Below, in pieces: positions 41,621 to 50,786 of a stretch of 64,000 nt of DNA. The stretch is from Chryseobacterium sp. Leaf201 (lineage in GTDB: Bacteria > Bacteroidota > Bacteroidia > Flavobacteriales > Weeksellaceae), in the NCBI RefSeq assembly GCF_001421435.1, contig NZ_LMKA01000134.1, positions 1-64,000 of the forward strand, read 5' to 3'. Positions within the stretch are counted from its first letter, which is position 1; each line of letters opens with the position of its first letter. Under the pieces are notes generated by a model that made no database searches, was not told the DNA's origin, and worked only from the letters and a program-made list of their open reading frames with translations. The position numbers and the translations under genes were made by a program.

Positions 41621-42991
41621 ATGAGAAAAACATTTACCGTTCTTATTATATCAACCCAAATTGTTTTTGCCCAGACTACAGCACAGAAACTGGATGCCGC
41701 CACGAAGAGCCTTATGGAATCTTCTGCGGCCGTTTCATCCAGTCTGTCATTGTATGTTTCTGATGAGAACGGAAATTCCGTGTATGAATATCAGGGAAAT
41801 AAAGGACTGTCTACGGCTTCTACCCAAAAGATTTTTACAGCAGCGGCCGCTCTGGAAGTTTTAGGTAAAAATTACACCTATAAAACCACTTCCGGTTATT
41901 CCGGGACGGTTTCAGGAGGAACCCTGAACGGTAACCTGTTCATTGCTTCCACTGGAGATCCTACCCTGGGAAGCTGGCGGTATGACGGCTACAAACCTGA
42001 AAACTTTAAACAGAAATTAACCGCTGCCCTTAAGAAATCCGGGATCACCAAAATATCGGGAGACCTGGTAATTGATGATTCTTATTTTGACCACCAGACT
42101 ATTCCCGGAGGCTGGCCGTGGGACGATTTGGGAAATTATTACGGAGCCGGTGTGTGGGGCGTCAACTGGCGCGAGAACCAGTTTGATATCAACATCAACG
42201 GAACGGAATTTAAAAGCTTCTCCTATCCATTGGAAGGGGTAAAGTGGCTGAATGACCTTAAAGTGGCCGGCAGCTCAGACCAGAGCCTGATTTTTACAGC
42301 ACCGCATTCTGATGTGGCATTGATAAACGGTACTGTACCGTCAAAAACAGTTACGGTTTCAGGCGCCACGCCGGATCCGCCTTTACAGCTGGGCGTCGAA
42401 GTTCAGCAATGGCTGAGGGAATCCGGAATCGCACTTTCAGGAAAGGTAATTACCAGTTCCCGGCTGGAAATTGAAGGGAAGACACCGATGGAATTTCCAA
42501 AAAGCAATACCATTCTTACATATGAATCGCCTACGATGGATAAGATCGTCTATTGGTTTTTAAGGAAAAGCATCAATATGTACGGCGAAACTTTAATCAA
42601 AACATTGGGAAAAGAGAAAAAAGGAGATCCCGGCTTTAAAAGCGGCGTTGCTTTTCTGAAAGAATTCTGGAAATCAAAAGGAATTAACCCGAATATGATC
42701 AATTTTGCAGACGGAAGCGGCCTGTCGCCACAGAACTACGTTTCGGCAAAAGCGGAAGTACAGGCTTTATTATATGCTAAAAAGCAACCGTGGTTTGATG
42801 CATATTACGAAGGATTCCCGACCCAGGACAACGGGCTTAAAATGAAAAGCGGAACCATGAGGGATACCAAATCTTTTGCAGGCTACCATACCTCAAAAGA
42901 CGGAAAAAAATATGTGTTTTCAGTCATTATTAACAATTACCAGGGAAGCGGGAGTACGGAACTCCAGAAAATCCTGAATGTTTTAAAATAA
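41621..42991 (+). CDS. dacB: D-alanyl-D-alanine carboxypeptidase/endopeptidase (PBP4, S13)
   Basis: 456-aa periplasmic penicillin-binding protein that trims and opens peptidoglycan cross-links. A signal peptide (MRKTFTVLIISTQIVFAQ) precedes the catalytic SxxK: S67-T-Q-K70 in STASTQKIFTAAAALE. The SxN motif is in RKSINMYGETL (about 316-318) and KSG in LKMKSGTM near 410. The large insertion domain of the S13 family (DLVIDDSYFDHQTIPGGWPW onward) sits between the first two motifs. Six bases downstream lies a histidine kinase gene, so wall trimming and sensing may be co-expressed. Confidence 0.95.
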   Translation: MRKTFTVLIISTQIVFAQTTAQKLDAATKSLMESSAAVSSSLSLYVSDENGNSVYEYQGNKGLSTASTQKIFTAAAALEVLGKNYTYKTTSGYSGTVSGGTLNGNLFIASTGDPTLGSWRYDGYKPENFKQKLTAALKKSGITKISGDLVIDDSYFDHQTIPGGWPWDDLGNYYGAGVWGVNWRENQFDININGTEFKSFSYPLEGVKWLNDLKVAGSSDQSLIFTAPHSDVALINGTVPSKTVTVSGATPDPPLQLGVEVQQWLRESGIALSGKVITSSRLEIEGKTPMEFPKSNTILTYESPTMDKIVYWFLRKSINMYGETLIKTLGKEKKGDPGFKSGVAFLKEFWKSKGINPNMINFADGSGLSPQNYVSAKAEVQALLYAKKQPWFDAYYEGFPTQDNGLKMKSGTMRDTKSFAGYHTSKDGKKYVFSVIINNYQGSGSTELQKILNVLK

Positions 42992-42997
42992 ATTGTT

Positions 42998-44152
42998 TTG
43001 AGGAAATCAATACTGTCAAGGCTTAATAACTGGATTATTTTCGTGCTGATGACCATTGTGGTTTTAACGGTGGTTATTGCTTCAACCGTTCTGATTAATT
43101 TCCTTCGTAAAGAGGAAATCAAAAGGGTGGATATATTGGTAAGCGCGGTGAAATTCCAGCAGGAAGCCACCACCCCGAACCTTGAAGTCCAGGGCCTGAT
43201 TCTTCAGATCTACAGCTCGAATACCACCATTCCGGTAATCATTCTGGACAAGGATAACCAGATCATCGAACATAAGAATATTCCCCAGGAAATAGAAAAC
43301 AGCCCTTCGGAAATTGTAGCGTTTGCTAAAAAAATGGCAAAGACCTATCCTCCGATAGAGCTTAAGTTCCCCAATAAAAACAACCAGTTTGTTTATTATG
43401 ACAATTCACCGTTATTAAATAATTTACGCTACTCGCCCTATATTCTGGGATTTTTTATTCTGTGTTATTTCCTGTTTTCATTCTGGTTTCTGAGGACGAT
43501 TAAAAAGACCGATGAAGGCTACCTCTGGGCCGGGCTCGCCAAAGAAACAGCACACCAGATCGGGACCCCGCTGTCATCCATGATCGGCTGGATGGAAATT
43601 ATGAAGCTCGATACTCCGGATTCCGAAGGCGTCCATGAGATTGAAAAAGATATTGAACGGCTAAGGACGATTTCCGAGCGATTTTCCAAGATCGGTTCTG
43701 TGCCTGAGCTTAACGACCGGGATTTTAATGCAACCATCCAGGAAAACTATGATTATCTGAAAACAAGGATTTCAAGAAAGATCAACTTCGGGCTGCATCT
43801 TCCCAGTTACAATATTTCGGTTCCCCATAATAAGATTCTGATCAGCTGGGTAATTGAAAACCTGGTTAAAAATGCCGTTGATGCCATGAAAGGGGTAGGG
43901 TCAATTTCCATGACGGTGACCGAACGGAACAAACACATCATCATTGAAGTGCAGGACAACGGAAGCGGAATGACAAAGCAGCAGGCAGGAAATGCCTTCA
44001 AGCCTGGATATTCCACTAAAAAACGCGGCTGGGGACTGGGCTTGTCGCTGGCCAAAAGGGTAATTAAAGAATACCATAACGGCGATATTAAAATTGCACA
44101 GACCGAAGTAGGGAAGGGCACCACCTTTAGAATTACAATCAAAAAAGCTTAA
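42998..44152 (+). CDS. membrane sensor histidine kinase with a TTG start
   Basis: 384-aa kinase. Helix 1 (WIIFVLMTIVVLTVVIASTVLI, in segments about 12-33) and helix 2 (YILGFFILCYFLFSFWFL, about 148-165) flank a ~110-residue periplasmic sensor. The phospho-acceptor is H186 in AKETAHQIGTPL; N box ENLVKNAVDAM, G1 DNGSGM and G2 GWGLGLSLAKR are intact. No full HAMP domain is visible between helix 2 and the H box. The only start in range is TTG 42998 (reading MRKSILSRL), 6 bases after the dacB stop. No response regulator is adjacent. The paired domain order is typical of flavobacterial envelope-stress kinases. Confidence 0.9.
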   Translation: MRKSILSRLNNWIIFVLMTIVVLTVVIASTVLINFLRKEEIKRVDILVSAVKFQQEATTPNLEVQGLILQIYSSNTTIPVIILDKDNQIIEHKNIPQEIENSPSEIVAFAKKMAKTYPPIELKFPNKNNQFVYYDNSPLLNNLRYSPYILGFFILCYFLFSFWFLRTIKKTDEGYLWAGLAKETAHQIGTPLSSMIGWMEIMKLDTPDSEGVHEIEKDIERLRTISERFSKIGSVPELNDRDFNATIQENYDYLKTRISRKINFGLHLPSYNISVPHNKILISWVIENLVKNAVDAMKGVGSISMTVTERNKHIIIEVQDNGSGMTKQQAGNAFKPGYSTKKRGWGLGLSLAKRVIKEYHNGDIKIAQTEVGKGTTFRITIKKA

Positions 44153-44235
44153 AGTTTAAATGATTGTTTTACTTGATCAGGCCGGATCTTCAATCTGCAG
44201 TTCAATAAAAGTTCAGACGATTTTCAAAATAAAAA

Positions 44236-44256
44236 AGCGGAGAAAGATTCTCCGCT
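44236..44256. terminator. bidirectional terminator between the kinase and M61 genes
   Basis: AGCGGAGA/TCTCCGCT with loop AAGAT; A run on the left and TATATATA on the right, between convergent genes. Confidence 0.75.
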
Positions 44257-44290
44257 ATATATATATTGCTGTTAGCATGTTGAATAAGGA

Positions 44291-46147
44291 TTACTTTTTC
44301 CCCGTCAGCCACTGGTCCTGCAGTTTCTGTTCCGCAGCAGTAGGATTCGCTTTATAATTAAGCGTTTCTATGGTCATTTTATCCAGAATGGCTTTTCCTT
44401 TAAGTTCTATTTTATCAGATTTTTCACCGTTTTTTCTTAATACGGTTACCGTTACGTTCTGGCCTTCCTTAATTGTTTTGGAATAATTAATAAAGTCTTG
44501 GATGTTCTGGACATTAATGGTTTTTCCGTCCAGTGCAACAATTTCGTCGGTAATTTTAAATCCGATACTTTTTGAGAACGGCGACAATGCAGAGCTCTCA
44601 TCAAATATAAACGTGTTGTTTTTATCGTTATAACCGGTCTGGTTCGGATCTTTAATAAACCAGAACAAAGGCGGCGTTTCCTGTTTTTTCATCTCTACGC
44701 CTACCATATTCAGGTATTGCGCGTAAGGAGTCGGCTGTTCTCCCGCAATGTATTTATTATAGAAATCTTTTACCTGCGGATAACCGGTAACCGCTACCAG
44801 CTCATCAATCAGCTTATCATCTTTGAACGGTTTGTTTTCCCCGAATCTCTGGGACAGTTTCCGGATCATATCACGGTAGCCCATTTCACCGTTAGACAGT
44901 TTTCTCAATTCGATATCAAGGCACATCGCCAGCAGCGTTCCTTTTTCATAAACGTTTCTGTACTGGTCTTTATATTCATCCTTAAGAATATTTTTGCTCA
45001 TTACCGTAAAAGGCATGGTATCGTTGTAATTCTTGGAATTGGTGATTTTCTCATTGATCCTCTGCAGAAACTCGTTTTTCGTAATCAGCCCTTCCTGGAT
45101 CTGGAAAAGATTGGCAAAATATTCTGTTCCGCCTTCATACATCCAGAGGTGCTGGGACATTTTCGGGTCTGCATAATCAAAATAGTGAATCTCTTCAGAA
45201 TGGGTTTTCAGAGGGTTTACCGTATGGAAGAACTCGTGGGAAACCACATCCGTCAGCGTTTTGTCGATGGCTTCCTTCGGCATCATCTCAGGCAGGACAA
45301 CACTCGTAGATTCATGGTGCTCCAACGCGCCGAAACCTTTGATCTGAGGTCCTTCGGTTCCTGCCAGATACAGCATAATCGCATATTTCTTATTGGTATT
45401 CATATCACCCAGGAATTTTTTCTGAGCCATAACCATTTTTTCAAGATTGTCTTTAAAATCAGCAGCCTTATATTTCCCGGATGGGGAATAAACACCCAAT
45501 ACCAGATCCATTCCGCCGGCATTGAAGGTGATGTAATCCGGTTTCGTATACATCAGCGGCGAGTCGGTAAGCTTGGCATAATTGGCCAGGGTGAACGTAT
45601 CGGTAGATTCAGACCTGTCCTGATCAACCAGAGCCGTCGTCCCGTAAAAATCCGCAGGTTTCTGGATGACCAATTGATAAGGTACATCCTGCATATTATC
45701 AATATATCCTACAAAACCGTGGGTATTAACCAGATATACTTTCCCTGTTTCAATATCCGTTCCTGACGGTGAAAATACCGCTTTATGTTTTGAGGCATCC
45801 ACTTCATCATCAAAACTGTCATTCACCAGATACGTAACCTTGGTTAAATTCTGGGCATTTTTAAGAGAATATGTATTGTCACCTACCTTGGTGAAGGCGA
45901 GTTCTTTTCCTTTATTGTCGAAAAACTTAATGCCTTCCACAAATCTTCCGTAATCATCCACGGAATAAGTTCCCGGAACGGTTTTCGGAAAATGGAATTT
46001 CACATCCCCTGATTTCATTTTGGGGAAGTTCATGGTAACGGCAACCTGGTCGTTTTTTACGTTCACCAGGTCAATGGTGGTTTTAATCGACTGGGCATTT
46101 GCCAGAAAAGCAGTTAAAAAGCCTAAACTGAGGGCTGTTTTTTTCAT
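44291..46147 (-). CDS. M61 family metallopeptidase with PDZ domain
   Basis: 618-aa exported aminopeptidase-like protein (signal MKKTALSLGFLTAFLANAQ). The N-terminal ~170 residues are the beta domain of M61 (VKFHFPKTVPGTYSVDDYGRFVEGI in segments). The zinc motif is H304-E-F-F-H308, followed by the Glu in LWMYEGGTEYFA (about 30 residues later). A PDZ-like domain occupies about 500-590 (IGFKITDEIVALDGKTINVQNIQDF in segments). Family members are glycyl aminopeptidases in Sphingomonas; the substrate here is unknown. An M1-like peptidase lies upstream on the same strand, 141 bases away. Confidence 0.93.
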   Translation of the reverse strand: MKKTALSLGFLTAFLANAQSIKTTIDLVNVKNDQVAVTMNFPKMKSGDVKFHFPKTVPGTYSVDDYGRFVEGIKFFDNKGKELAFTKVGDNTYSLKNAQNLTKVTYLVNDSFDDEVDASKHKAVFSPSGTDIETGKVYLVNTHGFVGYIDNMQDVPYQLVIQKPADFYGTTALVDQDRSESTDTFTLANYAKLTDSPLMYTKPDYITFNAGGMDLVLGVYSPSGKYKAADFKDNLEKMVMAQKKFLGDMNTNKKYAIMLYLAGTEGPQIKGFGALEHHESTSVVLPEMMPKEAIDKTLTDVVSHEFFHTVNPLKTHSEEIHYFDYADPKMSQHLWMYEGGTEYFANLFQIQEGLITKNEFLQRINEKITNSKNYNDTMPFTVMSKNILKDEYKDQYRNVYEKGTLLAMCLDIELRKLSNGEMGYRDMIRKLSQRFGENKPFKDDKLIDELVAVTGYPQVKDFYNKYIAGEQPTPYAQYLNMVGVEMKKQETPPLFWFIKDPNQTGYNDKNNTFIFDESSALSPFSKSIGFKITDEIVALDGKTINVQNIQDFINYSKTIKEGQNVTVTVLRKNGEKSDKIELKGKAILDKMTIETLNYKANPTAAEQKLQDQWLTGKK

Positions 46148-46288
46148 TGGGTTTAATTTATACAGTAGTTAGTTGCGTTCCGGAGCATTTTGTTACAGCA
46201 GGCGGTGCTAAATTTTTCTTAAAACCGACGGCTCCGTCATGATTGAAAATTAAAGGTAAAACAGCATCTGCCATCTTACCTTATTCTG

Positions 46289-47917
46289 TTATTGTACTTT
46301 TTTATAATTGATATAATAATTTTGGTTGAATATTATCGGAGACCCTTTTTTCAGCTTTACGGTCTGCCATTCTTCTGTCGGATTAATGGTCTGCTCACCA
46401 TCGATTCTTACAGGGAGCTTCAGTCCTTTAACGATCTCGGTATAGCGGAACTTCAGTTCTTCCCCTTTCTGCGAATATTCTAAAACCGGAACTTTCGTAG
46501 TCCTCAGGTACTGGTTGAACACTCCCGAAAAATCAATGCCTGCTTTTCTGGAAATATAGTCCTCAACCTGTTGTGTGGTAACCGTCTGGTGGTAAAAATC
46601 TTTGTTGAGACCTCTTAAAATCTGCCTGAATTTCTCATCGTTATTGATGACCTGGCGGATTGTGTGAAGCATGCTTGCGCCTTTCGGGTACATATCTCTG
46701 CTGCCTTCATTCCTTACCCCATATTTTCCTATAATCGGAACGTCATTGGCAATGATCTTCCTGATTCCCATAGCATACAGTTCCGCCGACTTTTTATCCA
46801 TATACCGCTCGGTAAACAGCACCTCAGAATAATTGGTAAAACTTTCATGGATCCACATATCCGCCTGGTCCTTTGCCGTGATGTTATTGGCAAACCATTC
46901 GTGGCCGCTTTCATGAATAATAATAAAATCCCAGCTGAGCCCGACACCCGTGTCTGAAAGATCCCTTCCCAGATATCCGTTCTGGTACCCGTTTCCGTAA
47001 GCCACACTGCTCTGGTGCTCCATGCCTAAGTATGGTGACTCTACCAGTTTGTAGGAATCTTCATAAAAAGGATAGGGGCCGAACCAGTATTCAAATGCGG
47101 AAAGCATCGGTTTTACCTGCTGGAACTGCTTTTTTGCTTTATCCAGGTTATAATCCATTACCCAGTAATCAAGGGCAAGCTTTCCTTTTTCCCCGTTAAA
47201 GGTATCTTTAAAATTCACGTATTTCCCGATATTCGGGATAATGGAGTAGGGATTGATCGGGTTTTTGACTTCCCAGGTGTAAGTGGTTTTGTCACCGTTG
47301 GTTTTTTTGTCGGTCAGCCTTCCGTTTCCTATACCTACCAGATCCTTTGGCGTAATGATCTTCATGATCACTCCATTGTCCGGCTCATCGCTCCAGATGT
47401 CTTTTAACGGCAGCCATATTGATGCGCCGATCCCTTCATCCGCCACACTCATCCACGGGTTTCCTTTTTCATCCTTTGTGAATACCCAGCCGCCGTCCCA
47501 CGGGGCTCTTTTAGCAATCACCGGGTTTCCGGAATAGGTAATATCAATCGTATATTTTTCTCCTTTTTTAAAGGTCTTATTACTTTTGATCCAGATAAAA
47601 TCGCCGTCCTGCCTGTAATCCGCTACCGGAAAACCGGCTTCCACCTTATCCGCTTTCATCGGCTGCTGCAGGTCAATCTGGAAGGTAGGGTTCACTACAT
47701 CTTTAATAATCTCAAAACTGATCATATTGTTTCCTTTAATGCTTTTCTGTGCAAAATCCGGCTCTACGGACAGGTCATATTTCTTCACATCCCAGAAATT
47801 ACGGAATTTGGTATCGGAACCTTTCAAGGTATCCAGAACCGTATAAGTGTCTCTTTCATAGGTTTGACCGAAAACCAATGCCGAAGCAAATAAGAGCGTA
47901 TATGAAAGTTTTTTCAT
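46289..47917 (-). CDS. M1 family zinc metallopeptidase
   Basis: 542-aa exported aminopeptidase-like protein (signal MKKLSYTLLFASALVFGQ). An N-terminal saddle domain with FRNFWDVKKYDLSVEPDF is followed by the substrate loop GMEHQS (the GxMEN equivalent, about 302-307) and the zinc motif H335-E-S-G-H339 with Glu 18 residues later in WIHESFTNYSE. The C-terminal HEAT-like domain of large M1 enzymes is absent: it ends in a beta domain (VPVLEYSQKGEELKFRYTEI). Probably a periplasmic peptidase for peptide nutrition. It has no close terminator before the M61 gene. Confidence 0.92.
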   Translation of the reverse strand: MKKLSYTLLFASALVFGQTYERDTYTVLDTLKGSDTKFRNFWDVKKYDLSVEPDFAQKSIKGNNMISFEIIKDVVNPTFQIDLQQPMKADKVEAGFPVADYRQDGDFIWIKSNKTFKKGEKYTIDITYSGNPVIAKRAPWDGGWVFTKDEKGNPWMSVADEGIGASIWLPLKDIWSDEPDNGVIMKIITPKDLVGIGNGRLTDKKTNGDKTTYTWEVKNPINPYSIIPNIGKYVNFKDTFNGEKGKLALDYWVMDYNLDKAKKQFQQVKPMLSAFEYWFGPYPFYEDSYKLVESPYLGMEHQSSVAYGNGYQNGYLGRDLSDTGVGLSWDFIIIHESGHEWFANNITAKDQADMWIHESFTNYSEVLFTERYMDKKSAELYAMGIRKIIANDVPIIGKYGVRNEGSRDMYPKGASMLHTIRQVINNDEKFRQILRGLNKDFYHQTVTTQQVEDYISRKAGIDFSGVFNQYLRTTKVPVLEYSQKGEELKFRYTEIVKGLKLPVRIDGEQTINPTEEWQTVKLKKGSPIIFNQNYYINYKKVQ

Positions 47918-48218
47918 CTGAATTAAATTAATTACTAAAATAAAGAATTATTCGATGTCAAAATAATTTAACATCAAAAATCTATTCTGATAAGACGGGA
48001 AATACAGCGTTTTGTTACAGGTTAAAATTACATATCCAGATTGATTATGATACTGAAATTCCTGTTTACCTGAGAAGGGTATAAGTTTTAAGTAAATTTC
48101 AGACAGGATGTTACTTTTTAAGCCGTGGCCGGTAAATTTTTAAATACTGATCAGATAACAATCAGCAAAAATCCCGCAGAATCAATCTGCGGGAATATAT
48201 TTTAAAAGTTTAAGTATT
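47918..48218. other. intergenic region between M1 and tatC genes
   Basis: 301 bases, both genes on the minus strand. It contains the tatC terminator (48172-48194). No other gene or repeat seen. Confidence 0.6.
48172..48194 (-). terminator. terminator of tatC
   Basis: TCCCGCAGA/TCTGCGGGA with loop ATCAA. On the minus strand it is followed by a T run. Confidence 0.85.
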
Positions 48219-49043
48219 TTATTTTTTAACCGGTAAAATTCCGGCTGCCTTCTGAACTTTCTTGTAGGTATATGAACACATCAGGATGCTGAATTCATAC
48301 AGTAAAAGAAGCGGCAATGCAGCCATCAGCATACTCAGAACATCCGCAGGGGTGATAATAGCAGCTACTACCATGATCAGGACAATGGCATGCCGGCGGT
48401 AAGTCCTCATAAACATCGGTGTCAGGATGCCGATGGTCGTCAGGAAATAGATAAGCACCGGAAAAAGGAAAATAACACCCATTCCCAATACCACCTGTAA
48501 AAACAACGTCGTATAATCGCTTAAATCATAAAGCGGGATAATAATATCCGAGATTTTAAAGATTACCCCGAAATTAACGGCGAAAGGAAGGATTAAATAA
48601 TAGCCGCATAAAACGCCCATCATGAACAGGATCCAAACGGAATTGATGATAAAAATAGAGTTTTTCCTTTCTTTTGGGTGCAGGGCGGGGCTGATGAACC
48701 TCCATAGTTCCCAGATAATGTACGGGAATGCCACCACAATTCCTCCGAAGATGGAAACAGCCATCATCACATTGAACTGCTGATAAAGCTTGCTCGCACG
48801 CACGGGGAAATCTTTGGGAAGGCGGATACTTTCTTCACCCAGGACCATTCTGGAAAAATGATTCACCATTTCAAAAGTCAGGAAATCATTTCTGGTAGGA
48901 CCAAAAAACACATGATCCATAATCCAGTTGATATTATAGCCGATAATAAAAGCGGCAACGATAATTGCAATAATCGAACGGATGAGATGACCTCTTAATT
49001 CACCAATGTGCCCAAAGAAGGACATGTCTTTAACATCACTCAC
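48219..49043 (-). CDS. tatC: twin-arginine translocase subunit TatC
   Basis: 274-aa inner-membrane protein that recognises twin-arginine signal peptides and exports folded proteins. The conserved N-terminal Glu is in FGHIGELRGHLIRS (about 10-23). Six helices can be drawn (SIIAIIVAAFIIGYNINWIM, MAVSIFGGIVVAFPYIIWEL, SIFIINSVWILFMMGVLCGYY, TLFLQVVLGMGVIFLFPVLIYF, HAIVLIMVVAAIITPADVLSML and MAALPLLLLYEFSIL, in segments). FRPALHP-like ISPALHPKERK matches the first cytoplasmic loop. tatA/tatB are not in the window. It has its own -7 box and follows kdsD and a small unknown gene. Confidence 0.96.
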   Translation of the reverse strand: MSDVKDMSFFGHIGELRGHLIRSIIAIIVAAFIIGYNINWIMDHVFFGPTRNDFLTFEMVNHFSRMVLGEESIRLPKDFPVRASKLYQQFNVMMAVSIFGGIVVAFPYIIWELWRFISPALHPKERKNSIFIINSVWILFMMGVLCGYYLILPFAVNFGVIFKISDIIIPLYDLSDYTTLFLQVVLGMGVIFLFPVLIYFLTTIGILTPMFMRTYRRHAIVLIMVVAAIITPADVLSMLMAALPLLLLYEFSILMCSYTYKKVQKAAGILPVKK

Positions 49044-49064
49044 AGAATAATATTTTTACGGATT

Positions 49065-49072
49065 CAAATGTA
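49065..49072 (-). promoter_or_regulatory. -7 box (TACATTTG) for tatC
   Basis: TAnnTTTG on the minus strand, 21 bases upstream of the tatC start. Confidence 0.55.
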
Positions 49073-49145
49073 TGAAAAAAGTTTTAGTAAAGCAGGACGT
49101 TTTACAGTTTAAAGTTTTACCGATAAAGTGTTCGATTTAATTAAA

Positions 49146-49661
49146 TCACTCGGAATTCCCGGATTCAAAATTATAATTTTTTGTATCAATATTCATTTCA
49201 GTTAATAATTCATCGGCAACTTCATTTATTTTTATCCAGCGTTTATCAGAATCAGGATCAACTTTTTCTAAAAACCATTCATCCTCACTGATTTTTAAAG
49301 TTGCTTCTTTGAACGCTAAAAGTTTTGGTAATTCCGTTTCTTTGATCAGATCATTTCTCAGCATACTTTTAAAGACATCTTCTGTAAAGACAAATCCTAT
49401 ATCTTCTTCCAATCTTCTGAATGGAAAATCTTCAGATGTAACGCTGTTAAATTTTTCAGAATTATAAGTGCTTAGAATTAAGACTTTTATTAAGATATTA
49501 AAATATTCAGTGGAATTTTCATCAAAAGTTTCATCAGAAAAATGATTTGCATTTTGTTTTTTATTTCTCTTTATCGTGATATGATGAGTGTCTGGCTGAT
49601 TATTGATATAGCATCTTAATAAATATATTGAAAGACCTGCGAGAACGAATAAAAAATACAT
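49146..49661 (-). CDS. hypothetical membrane-anchored protein
   Basis: 171-aa protein. A single N-terminal helix (MYFLFVLAGLSIYLLRCYI) is followed by a soluble acidic part of about 150 residues without a recognised domain (RRLEEDIGFVFTEDVFKSML, ATLKISEDEWFLEKVDPDSD). Its DNA looks more A/T rich than its neighbours and includes long A/T runs. It starts 8 bases after kdsD on the same strand, so it is likely co-transcribed, and lies 102 bases before tatC. Not recognisable as TatA or TatB: the hinge and amphipathic helix are missing. Confidence 0.7.
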   Translation of the reverse strand: MYFLFVLAGLSIYLLRCYINNQPDTHHITIKRNKKQNANHFSDETFDENSTEYFNILIKVLILSTYNSEKFNSVTSEDFPFRRLEEDIGFVFTEDVFKSMLRNDLIKETELPKLLAFKEATLKISEDEWFLEKVDPDSDKRWIKINEVADELLTEMNIDTKNYNFESGNSE

Positions 49662-49669
49662 AACAATTT

Positions 49670-50629
49670 TTAGTTGATTCCCTCATCCAACAGTTTATGG
49701 AGGTCAATAATCCCGAAATATTTTCCGTTTTCCGTTACGATAAGCTGCCCGATATTATTGTCTTTTAAAATTTTCATAGCTTCTTTTGCCAAAGCATTTC
49801 TTTCAATGGTCTTCGGATGGGCAGACATAATATCTTTGGCCATCACTTTTGAAATATCATCGCCTTTCATCAGCATTCTCCTTAAATCGCCGTCGGTAAT
49901 CACACCGATAATCCGGTCTTCATCAGTCACCACGGTGATTCCATGCCTGGATGCGCTGATCGAAATAATAACATCCTTTACGGTAGCGTGTTCCGTTACC
50001 TGAGGTTTTTGCGAAGACAGGAAATCATCCACTTTTGAAATTAAATTTTTACCTAAACTGCCTCCGGGATGGAACCTGGCAAAATCATTGGCTTTAAAAT
50101 CATTCATTTCCATTAAAGAAACCGCAAGGGCATCCCCCAGAGCCATCTGAAGGGTGGTCGAACTGGTAGGAGCGAGCTTGTTCGGGCAGGCTTCCATATC
50201 AACATGCGTATCCAGGACAACGTCTGAAAATTCCGCGAGCTTGCTGTTCCTGTTTCCCGTCATTGCAATCAGAGCGGAAGAATATTCTTTCAGATACGAT
50301 ACGAGATTGACAATTTCCGGGGAGTTTCCTGAATTGGAAATGCATAACACAACATCCTGCTTCTGGATGACGCCCAGGTCTCCGTGGATGGCTTCCGAAG
50401 CGTGAAGAAACTGCGAAGGGGTGCCGGTGGAATTCAGCGTGGCGACGATTTTATTTCCCACATGGGCAGACTTCCCGATGCCTACTACAATCAACTTGCC
50501 TTTTGCAGCATGTATGATCTCTACGGCTTCTGCAAATTGGTCGTCAAGTCTGCTTTTCAGTTTTTCAAGTTCAGAAATTTCAATTTCCAGGGTTGTTTTC
50601 GCAATTGAAATGATGTTGGCTCTCTCCAT
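49670..50629 (-). CDS. kdsD: D-arabinose-5-phosphate isomerase (KpsF/GutQ)
   Basis: 319-aa isomerase that converts ribulose-5-phosphate to arabinose-5-phosphate, the first step to KDO of lipopolysaccharide. The SIS domain (about 30-165) has IVVGIGKSAHVGNKIVATLNSTGTPSQFLHASEAIHGDLG in segments (sugar-binding Ser and the catalytic His region) and CISNSGNSPEIVNL. Two CBS domains follow (about 200-319): TVKDVIISISASRHGITVVTD and SAHPKTIERNALAKEAMKIL in segments. It is divergent from recQ. Confidence 0.95.
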   Translation of the reverse strand: MERANIISIAKTTLEIEISELEKLKSRLDDQFAEAVEIIHAAKGKLIVVGIGKSAHVGNKIVATLNSTGTPSQFLHASEAIHGDLGVIQKQDVVLCISNSGNSPEIVNLVSYLKEYSSALIAMTGNRNSKLAEFSDVVLDTHVDMEACPNKLAPTSSTTLQMALGDALAVSLMEMNDFKANDFARFHPGGSLGKNLISKVDDFLSSQKPQVTEHATVKDVIISISASRHGITVVTDEDRIIGVITDGDLRRMLMKGDDISKVMAKDIMSAHPKTIERNALAKEAMKILKDNNIGQLIVTENGKYFGIIDLHKLLDEGIN

Positions 50630-50724
50630 TTTACTTTTTGATAGATCTGTAGAAACGCTTAGAAAATAGTGTAATTTTACAAGAGTTCTGAATATAAATT
50701 TTATTTTTAATCCCTTTGTTTGCT

Positions 50725-50754
50725 TTTGTGTTAAGCAAAAAATGTATAACTTTG
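50725..50754 (+). promoter_or_regulatory. recQ promoter, TTTG -33 and TAACTTTG -7
   Basis: TTTG at 50725-50728, an 18-base gap, then TAACTTTG at 50747-50754; 32 bases upstream of ATG 50787. Confidence 0.6.
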
Positions 50755-50786
50755 GGATAGATGCAAATTTAGCAATAGAAAATTAG

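Noticed and set aside
44717..45766. Long plus-strand open frame of 349 codons
   Set aside because: It lies entirely antisense to the M61 peptidase gene, whose zinc motif and PDZ domain are clear. The translation has no domain-like pattern, and its start and promoter are not supported.
49146..49661. TatA/TatB-like partner of TatC
   Set aside because: It has a single N-terminal helix but lacks the FG hinge and amphipathic helix of TatA/B.
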